A DNA stretch of 64,000 nucleotides from Methanosarcina acetivorans C2A. GTDB lineage: Archaea; Halobacteriota; Methanosarcinia; Methanosarcinales; Methanosarcinaceae. Location: the NCBI RefSeq assembly GCF_000007345.1, contig NC_003552.1, positions 5,456,001 through 5,520,000 of the forward strand, in the 5' to 3' direction. The notes beneath the pieces are model-generated. The model ran no database searches, had not been told where the DNA came from, and saw only the letters and a list, made by a program, of their open reading frames with translations. Positions 1 through 9,381 of the stretch are shown here, piece by piece (position 1 is the stretch's first letter; each line of letters starts with the position of its first letter). Position numbers and translations under genes: made by a program.

Positions 1-1
1 C

Positions 2-316
2 CTTGAAGGTTCGGCAATTATCCGCACAGCTCCTGTTAAGGGAGAAAAGGATTATGACCGGGTTCTGACATTCAAAGCTCCCTTCGGGTCGTTCCCTGCA
101 GAAATGGAAGAGGTATACCCCTTCAATGCCGAGGTCCCGAAGTTCCCGGACTATGAAACCCTCAGTACAGCTCTCTCAAATACCCTTAAATTGATGGAAC
201 TGAATCCCGGAGCAGAATTTACCTTTATCTGCGAAAAGGAGTTTGAACACCCGTTAATTGAAGAAATAGGGAAGAAAGCAAAGCTTGTATACAGGGCAGC
301 CTGGAAAAAAGAATAA
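2..316 (+). CDS. Probable archaeosine synthase / archaeal TGT-like protein, C-terminal end only (partial)
   Basis: The window opens inside this gene; frame 2 is open from the first bases to a TAA at 314-316 and gives about 104 residues. The visible part is soluble and contains the stretch VYPFNAEVPKFPDYE, then an Asn/Pro-Gly acidic segment (MELNPGAEFTF). I associate this with the DUF5591 region of the archaeal tRNA-guanine transglycosylase paralogue (ArcS/TgtA2), which converts preQ0 at tRNA position 15 to archaeosine. The identification is from memory of the motif and no catalytic residue is visible. It could be another protein sharing that C-terminal fold. About 265 bp without a gene separate it from the next gene, so it is probably not in the same operon. 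Confidence 0.55.
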   Translation, partial: LEGSAIIRTAPVKGEKDYDRVLTFKAPFGSFPAEMEEVYPFNAEVPKFPDYETLSTALSNTLKLMELNPGAEFTFICEKEFEHPLIEEIGKKAKLVYRAAWKKE

Positions 317-580
317 GCATCTCATAGCCCTTTAGGAAGCCTCCGAGCCTGGATTTTTTACAGATTCTAATGATTCCAGGGGTTCTCATGTTCCTCATAA
401 ATTTCTCAGTTACCTTCCCATGAGGAATTCTTCTGAAAAGAGAAAAAGGAAACTTTTTTGAGATGCTAACGTTTATAGGACTAACTGTAAAACCCCTGAT
501 AACACTAAAAACCTGACAATCCCCTAAATATAACCAACCCTCAATAAACCAACCCTCAATACAAACCAGAAAAATTACAG

Positions 581-1531
581 GTGAAACTATTGTCCCTTAC
601 AGCAAGAATCGGGGAGCTCAGCCCTTACCTCCGGCTGCTGAGACCCGAACTCTACTACATGGACCTGACCCTCCCTGCCGCAAGCGCTATCCTTGCTTCC
701 TACCTGGCAACCGGAGGGCTGCCCTTACTTGTCCCCTTCCTGATTGCCGTGATAGGAGGTTTTGCGGCAATAACCAGTTCATATGTTTTCAATGACTGCT
801 GTGATGTCGATATCGATACAATCAATATCCCGGACAGACCACTTCCCTCCTCGAGAGTCTCGAAGAATTCGGCGATGATGTACGCGTTCTTGCTTTTGCT
901 TATCGCAGGTGCCGCAGCCGCATACCTGAACCCGGAATCCCTTGTAGTCCTCTTTATCGCAGCTGCAACCATTACCATATACTCAATCTTTGCAAAGCGC
1001 AGCACCTTCCTGAGCTTTCTTCCCGTGGGGATATCCTACGGGCTTGTTCCTGTAGGCGTCTGGCTCGCCTTTGATCCTGCCGGGATTTTGAAGGGCGGCG
1101 ACGGAGTAATCCTTCCTCTTCCTGCAATCTGTTTCGGACTTATGATGTGCGTTACGGACTGGGCTTTTACCCTTGGAGGCGTTGCCAGAGATGTTGAAGG
1201 AGACCGGCTGAAAGGAGCACCGACAATGCCCGTAACTTTTGGAATTCCCTTTACCGCAAAGTTTGTGACCTTCTGGTGGATTGTTGGGGTTATTGCTTCA
1301 GTCATAATAGGCTGGTCAGCCAGACTCGGCCCGGTCTTTTTTGCAGGGGCTCTTGCCTCGGGGCTCTGGATGCTTGCCCAGTGCTTTGACTTTATAAAAC
1401 ACCCGACGCCTGAGAGAGGAGGCGCGCTTTTCCTTAACGGCTCAAACTACAGGGCAATAATGTTCGGGTCAATGATCCTGGACGTGGTGCTCTGCATATA
1501 TCTTGGATCTTATACCTCCATTCTCTGGTAA
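581..1531 (+). CDS. UbiA-family prenyltransferase
   Basis: This is a 316-residue integral membrane protein of the UbiA superfamily, which transfers a polyprenyl diphosphate to an aromatic or glycerol-phosphate acceptor. Both metal/diphosphate motifs are present: N71-D72-x2-D75-x3-D79 in the first cytoplasmic loop and D204-x3-D208 (ARDVEGD) in the second. About eight or nine hydrophobic segments fill the rest. The start is a GTG with little Shine-Dalgarno signal; an in-frame TTG lies three codons later. The stop is 17 bp before the ATG of the flavoprotein gene, so the two are likely cotranscribed, and a radical SAM gene follows. The acceptor cannot be read from sequence. Candidates are the archaeal lipid ether step (DGGGP synthase) or the prenyl ether of methanophenazine. 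The pairing with a prenyl reductase-like protein favours a prenylated product that is later partly saturated (inference). Confidence 0.85.
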   Translation: MKLLSLTARIGELSPYLRLLRPELYYMDLTLPAASAILASYLATGGLPLLVPFLIAVIGGFAAITSSYVFNDCCDVDIDTINIPDRPLPSSRVSKNSAMMYAFLLLLIAGAAAAYLNPESLVVLFIAAATITIYSIFAKRSTFLSFLPVGISYGLVPVGVWLAFDPAGILKGGDGVILPLPAICFGLMMCVTDWAFTLGGVARDVEGDRLKGAPTMPVTFGIPFTAKFVTFWWIVGVIASVIIGWSARLGPVFFAGALASGLWMLAQCFDFIKHPTPERGGALFLNGSNYRAIMFGSMILDVVLCIYLGSYTSILW

Positions 1532-1548
1532 AAAAGGATCGGAAAAAA

Positions 1549-2706
1549 ATGGATGCGGAAATTATTGTAATCGGGGCGTCCCCTGCGGGGCTCATGGCTG
1601 CCAGAAACGCCTGTGAAAAGGGTACAGATGTCCTTTTACTGGAAAAAAAGGATGAGATAGGATACCCTCCCCACCCTGCAAACTCTTTTTTTAAGGGGAT
1701 GCTTGACAGGTGCGGAGAAAAGGCAGACCCGTCTTATGTTGTACACTACCTCAAAGGAATGAAGATCATCTCTCCGGTAGGACGCGAGGTAATAGTAGAG
1801 ACTCCAGGCTATTCTATTGACAAAGCAAAGTTTGACCGGTTTTATGCTGAAAAAGTAATGAAAACCGGAGTTGACATCAGGACAGGGGTAGAGGCAAAGG
1901 ATATCTGGAGAGAAGGAGGGGAATTTGCTGTCAGCACTTCGGCGGGGAGATTCAGATCGAAACTTGTAATCATATCCGACGGCGTAAATTCGAAAATGGC
2001 TTCTCTTCTGGGTCTGAAGACGATGAAGCACCCCGAGGATATCGCCTGGGGAACCGAACTGGATATCAGGGCACCCGGCCTGGGCAAGCCTGAGTTTTTT
2101 GAGTATTATGTGGGAAACCATGCCCCCGGCTGGAAGACCACCTACGCACCCAGAGGAGGCGATAATGCCGCAATCGGAGCATATGTGCGCAGGTGCGGGA
2201 TGGACGCAACTCCATACCTGAATGCCTGGGTAGAGCGCTTCAAAAAGCTTAAAGGGCTCGAGGAACTTGAGGTTGTAAGAAAACTTTCAGGGGGAGACCC
2301 TATCGTAACCATCCCGGGAGAATACATAACGGACGGGATAATGGTAGTCGGAGGAGCGGCAGGCCAGTCCGGGATAGGCTATGCGATGAGGGCAGGCCAG
2401 ATCTGCGGGGATGTGGCGGCAGATGCTGTAAAAAAGGGAGACATCTCAAAAAGTGCCCTTTCGGAATATCAGAGAACCTGGGAAAAAGAGTTTAAGGTCG
2501 AACATTACATCGGACGTATGGGGCTTGAGACCCTGAGGAAGATGACGGACAGGGAAATCGATGAGATGACAAAGGTATTTGAAAAAGAAGACCTCTCCTT
2601 CATCCACGGCAGTGCATTTGAACAGGCTCTGCAGGTTTTTACATTCATGCTAAGGAAGAAGCCCACAGCCATGCTGAACTACAGAACGTTTCTGAGGAAT
2701 AAGTAA
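1549..2706 (+). CDS. FAD-dependent geranylgeranyl reductase-like oxidoreductase
   Basis: This 385-residue flavoprotein opens with a dinucleotide-binding fold (VIGASPAGLMAARNA, residues about 7-21, then LLLEKKDEIGYPP). It resembles the geranylgeranyl reductase/FixC family that reduces prenyl double bonds in archaeal lipids and quinone tails. A second FAD signature (IMVVGGAAGQSGIGYAMRAG) sits near residues 265-284. The motif after the ADP-binding strand differs from the CAEG-type motif I expect in lipid geranylgeranyl reductases and reads PPHPANSFF instead, so it may act on another substrate. The ATG is 17 bp after the UbiA stop. Methanophenazine carries a pentaprenyl tail with its first double bond reduced, so a prenyltransferase and reductase pair would fit that cofactor; this is inference only. 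Confidence 0.82.
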   Translation: MDAEIIVIGASPAGLMAARNACEKGTDVLLLEKKDEIGYPPHPANSFFKGMLDRCGEKADPSYVVHYLKGMKIISPVGREVIVETPGYSIDKAKFDRFYAEKVMKTGVDIRTGVEAKDIWREGGEFAVSTSAGRFRSKLVIISDGVNSKMASLLGLKTMKHPEDIAWGTELDIRAPGLGKPEFFEYYVGNHAPGWKTTYAPRGGDNAAIGAYVRRCGMDATPYLNAWVERFKKLKGLEELEVVRKLSGGDPIVTIPGEYITDGIMVVGGAAGQSGIGYAMRAGQICGDVAADAVKKGDISKSALSEYQRTWEKEFKVEHYIGRMGLETLRKMTDREIDEMTKVFEKEDLSFIHGSAFEQALQVFTFMLRKKPTAMLNYRTFLRNK

Positions 2707-2892
2707 ACCGGGAACCAAACCAGGGCAAGCTGGGAATGATAGAACTGGAATAAAATGGAAAAAAATAAAGCGGGAAACGAAGCGGAAATGACAAAAAGGG
2801 AAAATAGAACTGAAATAAGGCAAAATCCGAACTAATAGATCAGAAACTACAGAAAGGAAAAATACCGCCAGAAAACCAGATGCAGGGAAAGT

Positions 2893-4032
2893 ATGCAGTA
2901 CGAGTTTTATAAAAATCCCCTTTTCAGGGTTTATGCTGAAATCGAAGATGGATGCCTGAAGATGAAAACCGGAGGAGTAGCCTCACCTCTCATGAAAAAA
3001 TTCCTTACTACAAATATCTCGATTTTTGACGGCGAAAAGCCTGCAAATGTAGAAGCTGACCGCCTTATCTATTCTACCTGGATGCCTCCAATTCCGAGTC
3101 AGGGCTTTGACCGGCTTGTAAGGAGCCAGATGTCATCAATGTTCGGGAAAAATATGCCTGACCAGGTAACAATCTCGATTACCGAGGACTGCCCCAACAA
3201 CTGCATCCACTGTGCCCTCCCCGACACAAAGAATAGAGCGAAGCTTGCACCCGAAACAGTTAAAGCTGTAATCGATCAGGTTCTTGAGATGGGTACAACC
3301 TTTGTGATTTTTGATGGAGGGGAACCCCTGACCTATCCGGGTCTGGAAGCCCTGATAAGCTACGTTGATCCTGATAAAGCCATCACTGGGATGTTCACCT
3401 CAGGAGTCGGGATGACAGAAGAACGCGCAAGGAGCCTGAAAGCCGCGGGACTGTATTCCCTTACGGTCAGTTTTGACAGCGCGTATGAGGAAAAGCACGA
3501 TTATGTGAGGGGCAGGAAAGGGGTTTTCAAAAGCGCGGTTGAAGCAGTCAGAAACGGACTTACGGCTGGGCTGCTAGTAAACATATACGTAGTGCTTTCA
3601 AGGGATAATGTCAACGAGCTTGATGAACTCTACGCCCTTGCAACGAAGCTTGGAGTCCACGAACTCTCCTTCTATGAGATAGTGCCGACAGGCAGGTGGA
3701 TAGACCATGCTTCCGAGATCATGACCCCAAAAGATCTCAGGAAATTTGACAATTTTGTGTCCGGCGCAAGGGAAAAAGAAGGACCCAGAATTTTTCCGAT
3801 TCCCCAGATTATGAGGACTACAGGCTGTATGGCAGGCAGAAAGTGGCTGCACATCACGCCCGAAGGAAATATTCTCCCCTGCGCCTGCGTCCCTATTCCC
3901 TACGGAAATGTCCACAGGGACAGGATAAGGGAAGTCTGGAAAAAGATAAGGGAAGACCCCGCATACAATGCAAAATGCTGCCTTATGAGAAACCCTGAGT
4001 TCAGAGAAAAATACCTGAAGCTTCTGGAGTAA
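2893..4032 (+). CDS. Radical SAM/SPASM-domain protein
   Basis: This 379-residue enzyme has the radical SAM [4Fe-4S] motif C100-x3-C104-x2-C107 (CPNNCIHC), a GGEP motif (DGGEPLTYPGL) and a C-terminal SPASM-like set of cysteines (TTGC, CACVP and a CC pair near the end). It would cleave S-adenosylmethionine to make a 5'-deoxyadenosyl radical; the substrate is unknown. About 100 residues precede the TIM barrel and match nothing I recognise. It lies 186 bp after the flavoprotein gene on the same strand, so it may belong to the same prenyl-lipid module or start from its own promoter. Its last ~95 bp recur in degenerate form at 9181-9280, which marks one edge of a tandem duplication. Confidence 0.88.
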   Translation: MQYEFYKNPLFRVYAEIEDGCLKMKTGGVASPLMKKFLTTNISIFDGEKPANVEADRLIYSTWMPPIPSQGFDRLVRSQMSSMFGKNMPDQVTISITEDCPNNCIHCALPDTKNRAKLAPETVKAVIDQVLEMGTTFVIFDGGEPLTYPGLEALISYVDPDKAITGMFTSGVGMTEERARSLKAAGLYSLTVSFDSAYEEKHDYVRGRKGVFKSAVEAVRNGLTAGLLVNIYVVLSRDNVNELDELYALATKLGVHELSFYEIVPTGRWIDHASEIMTPKDLRKFDNFVSGAREKEGPRIFPIPQIMRTTGCMAGRKWLHITPEGNILPCACVPIPYGNVHRDRIREVWKKIREDPAYNAKCCLMRNPEFREKYLKLLE

Positions 4033-4161
4033 AAAAGAAGAAGAAGAGAAGAGGGAAAAAGAAGATGAGAAAAAACCTTCTCCCGCTTCCAACTTTTTTA
4101 AGCCGTTCTCCTTCCTTCACAATCAAAAGTTTTCAGTTCTTATTTTCAAGTGCTCTGATAT

Positions 4162-7100
4162 TCAATTCTTCTTTCTTCTATATCCCACAAAAACCGCTCC
4201 CATAAAGAGTAATAAAAAAAGCATTCCGACCAGGTCTGAAGCTGAAAAAGGCATGCTATCCGACTCAACATCGTCTTTGATTTTTTCTTTTGTCAGCTCA
4301 TAGCCTTCAATATATTCGTTCTTTACATCCGCTTCACCCGTTGGGGATCGAGCAGGGTCTGTCCCCACTCCGGAATCGATTTCAAGGGTACTGTTTGCAT
4401 TTTCCGAATAGTACTCCTCTTTGGAGACTACTTCGGCTTTTGCCCCGGTGCTGGAGCTGTGTTTACTGCCTTCGGGACTGTCAGTGTCCAAAGTCTCACC
4501 CCGGGCTTCGGCCATCAGCCGTTCATAGTCCTCCATAACATCGGTATCCACTACATTGGCATTCGGAGCAGAAACAACTCCCGTTATGTAGTCGTCAAGC
4601 AGGGGGTTTCCGCAGGTATGGTGGCAACAGGTAACCCCACTTTCCACCACGGATTCCACATATTCCCGCGTCAGGGCGTCGATGGTCTCCTAGTCTGCAT
4701 CCCAGTAACCCTTGCGAATGGCTTCAAGCATACGGGCTTCCATGGACTGCCTTGCCCAGGGATTGTTCGCGTCGAAGAACTCTTCCATCCCCAGGTCATA
4801 TTTATCCTGGATGTAGACATCATACATTTCAGTCCACGTTTCATCTGTGATCAGGTCCGGAGTCGTAACTTCCCACCCCCACAGGTTCTCAAGTCCAGAA
4901 CTCAGGATGGAAGCCCCGTAATACTCGTGTTCCATCATGCCTTTTATCCATTCTGGATTCAGGTTTCTGGTACGTATCTCCCTGACCAGGAACTGGCTAA
5001 GGGTTTCCACGACTGCGTTATTCGGGTCCCGAAGGTTACTCAGGTATATCTCGGGCGTTTGCCCGGATACGGTCCTGACAGCCAGCGCCAGCCCGCCGAG
5101 ATCTGAGAAGTAGCCATCCCCATACAGGACACCATAGTTGTTCGAGCTGATACTGTGTGTGACTACCTCAACCCCGTTGAGGTTCTGCCTGAAGATATCC
5201 TGCAGCTGTTCTCCCCACAGATTTTCTCCATAGGCATACCCCCACCCGTCGATGAAATAGTTCCCGATCACACTGTCATCTTCCCAGCTGCCGCTTGCAC
5301 CGATAGGTACTGATATCGATGGACCATACGAACCCTCAGATGCGGAGAATATCCTTATCAGTGAGTACTCCGATGCAGCCGATTCATTATACCCGTTCTT
5401 GACCAGCCATTCATAGGTTGCCATAGAACTCTGGTTGACATAATTCGGATAGAGGCCTGTATCATTCGCTTTAGCTGCCAGCTTGACGGCTTTGTCAAGG
5501 AGAGTTAGTTACTCCGGGAAAGTGTCCCTGTATACTCCGGACGGCACGATAACAACGTCTATCCTGGGCCTGCCGAGTTCTGCTTCAGGTATCAGTTCAA
5601 CATTTGTAGGCCTGCCCCATGCATCCCACACAGGTTTTACTCCCATGAGATACATTATCTCTGACTCCATAACTCCCTGATGTTTCATGGTCTCAGTAGC
5701 CCAGAGAAACACTGCTACCTTCTGAGGGTAAGTTCCGTTCTCCGCAAGGCACTGCTCAAGCAGCTGGTCCGCCATCTCGACCCCGACACTCCATGCCGCT
5801 CTGGTAGGTATCTCCCTGGAATCAAATGAGTAGAGGTTCCTTCCTGTAGGAATGACATCAGGTGTCCTTACAGGGTCCCCGCCCAACCCTGGTGGAATGA
5901 ACTCGCCTTCAAGTCCCGCAAGCAATCTTGGGACCTCGACAGTGGACGCCTTCAGATCATCCGAATATGCCAGGGAAATATTCAGGAACTCTGTCATGTT
6001 GTCCGAAATAACACCCAGGGTCATGCTTTGTGCATCTTCCGGTGAAGTCCCATTGATGATCACTTCGGATATCAAAAGCCTCGTATCGTTTTCTGAGATG
6101 CCGCTGTCTTCAGCATATTGCCTGAAATCAGTTCCAAGCATTGAGATTACCATGGACACCAGACCATCCCCCTCCGGCGGCTCGCCCAGAGTATGCAGGC
6201 CATAGGGCATGTATTCATTCTTCAGTGTGTAAAGGTAGTTACTCAATTCGTCTTTAAATAGCTCGAATTCCGTGGTATTGGCAGCTACACCAGTCAGATT
6301 CGCGTTCAGGTCGTAATCGAGGTTAAGTTCTTCACATTGTCTGATGATACTCTCCCTATATTGCTGCTTCACCAGTTCCTCGCCGACAAGGTCGTACATC
6401 AGCAGTTCATTGTCCAGAACAGAGAGGTTCCCGTAAAGGCCGGCAGCAACCAGAGGAGGAGTCAGATAGTCAATGATTACGGCATTGCTTCTTCTCTTTG
6501 CCTGTGTGGCACCGGCAGTCCCATCAACAGTGTAAAGGTACAGGTGAGGCATGTCCTGGATAAGGATAGCCGGCCAGCAACTCGTTACATCCAGCCCGGT
6601 CTGTTTTCCCGGGAGATATTCAAAGCTTCCATAGGTTCCAAAGTGTACGATGACATCTGCTTCATACTGTTTGTTAAGCCAGAGATAGAAGGCTATGTAT
6701 TGATGGTGAGGCACCACCGCCTCGTCATAGAACATCACGGAGTCGTTCTGTCCCTTGCCTCTCATTGGCTGCGGGGCAAGTAATATGTTTCCAAACCTTA
6801 TGTTAGGAATCACGATGTACTTTCCAGTCACGTTCTCATAGACCATGATCTCTCCGGGAGGATTTCCCCACCTTTCAATGACTTCATTCCTTTTATCTTC
6901 GGGAAGTTCATTGAACCATTCCAGGTAGACAGTTTCAGGAATAAGAGTCACGTTCCCGTTCTCTACCATCGCATTAAGTTCGCCTGGAGCCCATGTTCCG
7001 ATGTTTTTGCCCTGGGACTGCATCAGGTTTACTAATTCCTCAACATCAGGCAGGTGATCTCCGGTGTCATATCCTTCTTCCTTCAGGGCTTCCAGGACAT

Positions 7101-8352
7101 TAATCAGACTCACATGTGTGTCAAGCCCGCCTTCGTCCATCACACCAACTTCATCCTTTCCTGAAGCATGGTGGTAGTAGATCAATGCGACCTTCTTGCT
7201 GGTATTGCCCCCGTGCCTCAGATTTATCCATGAGAGCGTCCTGTCTACCAGCCATTCCACCTGCTCATCGATGGGGGCCTTGTGATAGACTTCCGTGAGA
7301 GGGTCCTTTACTTCACCTGACACGACAATCGGTTCTATTGCCCCGTCAAGTTCCGTCAGTGCAAGTCTGGTTCCAAGGAGGGAAATGGGAATACCTTCAT
7401 TGCTTTCCTTCCATTGTTCCGGAGTGGTCTGATATAAACCTGTGACAGCTGTTATGAGAGGCACATCCAGGGCTTCCAGATATTCAACCCCTTTTTCAAC
7501 TGGTTCGGTGGAGTAGGACTTTATCCTGTAACTCTTAGTGTTGATTATGGCATCTATGGATAGATTTGGAGTATTGTCGGAAGTATTTATGACCAGGGCA
7601 AGCGAATCGCCCAGCTGGCCGTATTCCGCAACACAATTGATATCGCTGGCTTCAAATTCCCTTATAAGGCTATCCGTTATCTCAGGTGTATTCTTCACAT
7701 AAAAGTCGGTATGGAACAGAATTGCCACAGTGGGCCTATCGGGGTCGTACACATAATGATCACCGTCTGTGTCCCCGTACCACTTCAGATATTCCGTGAC
7801 GTTTTCGAATGGTTTGCTTGAGTCAGGGTGATATATACCTACCTTTGGGATCACTATTGGCTCGCTGACCGTTCCATTCATACCAAAGAAATTCACCATC
7901 AGGTAAGTCAGGAGACGCTTGTGATTTTCAAGTCCGCTGTTGTCGAAATACTGTATTATGTACGGATGTTCGGTATGGTTGACATTGCCAAGAACCAGCC
8001 CCTCTTCTGTCAGTGGTGACAATACCACTACAGTTGCATTGTTACTGTTCTTTGCATCGTTAACCGCCTGTTCTACAGAAGGGATCAGGCTGTCCTGATA
8101 CAGATCCAGCAATATCAGATCCTGTGTACTGAGGTCAAGGCTGTCTGGGATTTTAGTCGTCAGGTATGTAGTATATTTGATGTGGGGATAATCCTTGATA
8201 GCCTCCATTGACAGCTGCTGCTGGGTACTTCCGGAAAAAATAGCTGTGACGTTCAGGGTGACGTTCTCATTCGCATCTGCCAATCCTGTAGGTGTGCAAA
8301 GCATGATGACCAGCGCACTTAATATCAAGAAACTGATTTTTTTATGCTCCAT
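4162..8352 (-). pseudogene. CobN/HmuS-like exported chelatase, second copy interrupted by an in-frame TAA and an in-frame TAG
   Basis: Three reading blocks (8352-5509, 5508-4690 and 4689-4162) lie in one continuous frame and together match the intact paralogue at 9382-13998. They are separated by a TAA at 5509-5511 and a TAG at 4690-4692. The TAA falls where the paralogue has Gln (FSYQIEMIDRAV against FPE-stop-LTLLDKAV), so one CAA to TAA change would explain it. The N-terminus has a signal peptide (KKISFLILSALVIMLC) and the C-terminus one membrane helix followed by RRKKN. Several residues conserved in the paralogue differ: GTHSTQEWLPGK is GTYGSFEYLPGK, and HLTPP is YLTPP. The copy also has only one N-terminal sensor-like domain where the paralogue has two. 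TAG can be decoded as pyrrolysine in Methanosarcina, but the TAA cannot, so full-length product is unlikely. The last ~165 codons are nearly identical to the paralogue while the rest is diverged. Confidence 0.85.
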
Positions 8353-8517
8353 GTTATCTCTCCTTGTCTCTCCGGTAATATGCAGTATCCCTTCTCACAG
8401 CCTGGTAGCGGGTGGCATGATCCTTGACCTCACATTTACATAAATTTTAAAAACTGTGATTCTGGTTTCACGGATACTTTCAGAGTCCGTTCCGTCGGTC
8501 ACACCTACTTTTTCTCA

Positions 8518-8675
8518 GTTTTATCCTCCTCTACGGTTCGGAACAGGGCCTGTTCTTTTTTGTTTCTCTTCCCTGCAACCGATGGGGGGCAGAAAAAACC
8601 TCTCCAGCATGAAAATGTAGTCAATGTCCGACATCTCTTCTCAGTACTACCTGCTGCGAACCTGCACTACTCAAT
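8518..8675 (-). pseudogene. Remnant of a MotA/TolQ/ExbB-like gene
   Basis: On the + strand, short blocks here (GAACAGGGCCTGTTC; then ATGTAGTCAATGTCCGACA) match the 3' part of the intact exbB-like gene near 14635 and 14725 (GAACAGAACCTGTTC; ATGTAGTCGATATCGGACA). They occur in the same order and spacing relative to the CobN gene. No open frame remains. It is the decayed counterpart of the gene at 14498-15319. Confidence 0.7.
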
Positions 8676-8689
8676 TGTTTATGCCTTAC

Positions 8690-8960
8690 CTATCCCCGGC
8701 AAGAACCTGCCCATAAGCATGCAGCAAAAGTAGGGCTGCCAGGAGACCTGGCAGGGCAGAGAAACGAAAAGGAACAACTGAATAACTGCCCTGTTATTGC
8801 AAGAATTTCCCGTTTCCCAGCACTGAAAAGGCCGTATATGACTCCGGTTTTAAAACCAAAGATGAGAACTGTGATTAAGATAACGATAACAGTTAGTATG
8901 GAAATGATCGCAAGTAATCGTAAATAAATAACAATTATTATGATATTTATAGATAAGTAT
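8690..8960 (-). pseudogene. Remnant of a DUF2162 transporter gene with its upstream region
   Basis: The segment around 8794-8905 (TATTGCAAGAATTTCCCGTT followed by a stretch ending AACAGTTAGT) matches the 5' end of the intact DUF2162 gene at about 15873-15985. Similarity continues into the promoter DNA (AATAACAATTATTA against AAGTAACAATTGTTA). A piece near 8745-8775 matches 15650-15690. Most of the middle of the gene is gone. Downstream to 9180 the DNA is AT-rich with no gene that I can see. Confidence 0.7.
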
Positions 8961-9180
8961 CTTAATTCATAAGAAAACAGTGATTAATACAATTAAAATC
9001 GGAGTTTGAAAAAAATAAATATATTCTTAGAATGAAAATGAGAAAAAAGTAGGGGAAAAGCGGACAGCAATAAAAGAAAGGAAAAACTACAGGAATATCG
9101 GAAATAAGCCAATTGCAGAAAACGGAGTTAGAAGCTAAAACTGAAGAGAGAAGCAGAAGGGAGAAGTAGAAACCGAAGTA

Positions 9181-9280
9181 TGGAAAAAAATAGAGTTTGA
9201 TCCTACATATAACGCAAAATGTTGCCTTATGAGAAAAACCCTAGTTCAGAGAAAAATACTTGAAACTTTAGGATTGAAAT
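9181..9280 (+). pseudogene. Duplicated 3' tail of the radical SAM gene
   Basis: This stretch repeats the last ~95 bp of the radical SAM gene (3940-4032). Shared blocks include GCAAAATGTTGCCTTATGAG and TTCAGAGAAAAATAC. It is frameshifted and has no start of its own. A short direct repeat of AAACTTTAGGATTGAAA (9263-9300) follows. Its place just outside the intact CobN operon identifies it as the edge of the duplicated segment. Confidence 0.8.
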
Positions 9281-9381
9281 AAGAAACTTTAGGATTGAAA
9301 AAATTAAGAAAACGGAAAGAAACCAAAGTCCAAAATGAAAAAATGAAGACAGGGAAGAATTCTCCCTTCTCCTGAACTATG

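Noticed and set aside
4459-5106. 215-codon + strand frame opposite the broken CobN-like gene
   Set aside because: It is the antisense of a recognisable coding region with conserved homology on the minus strand.
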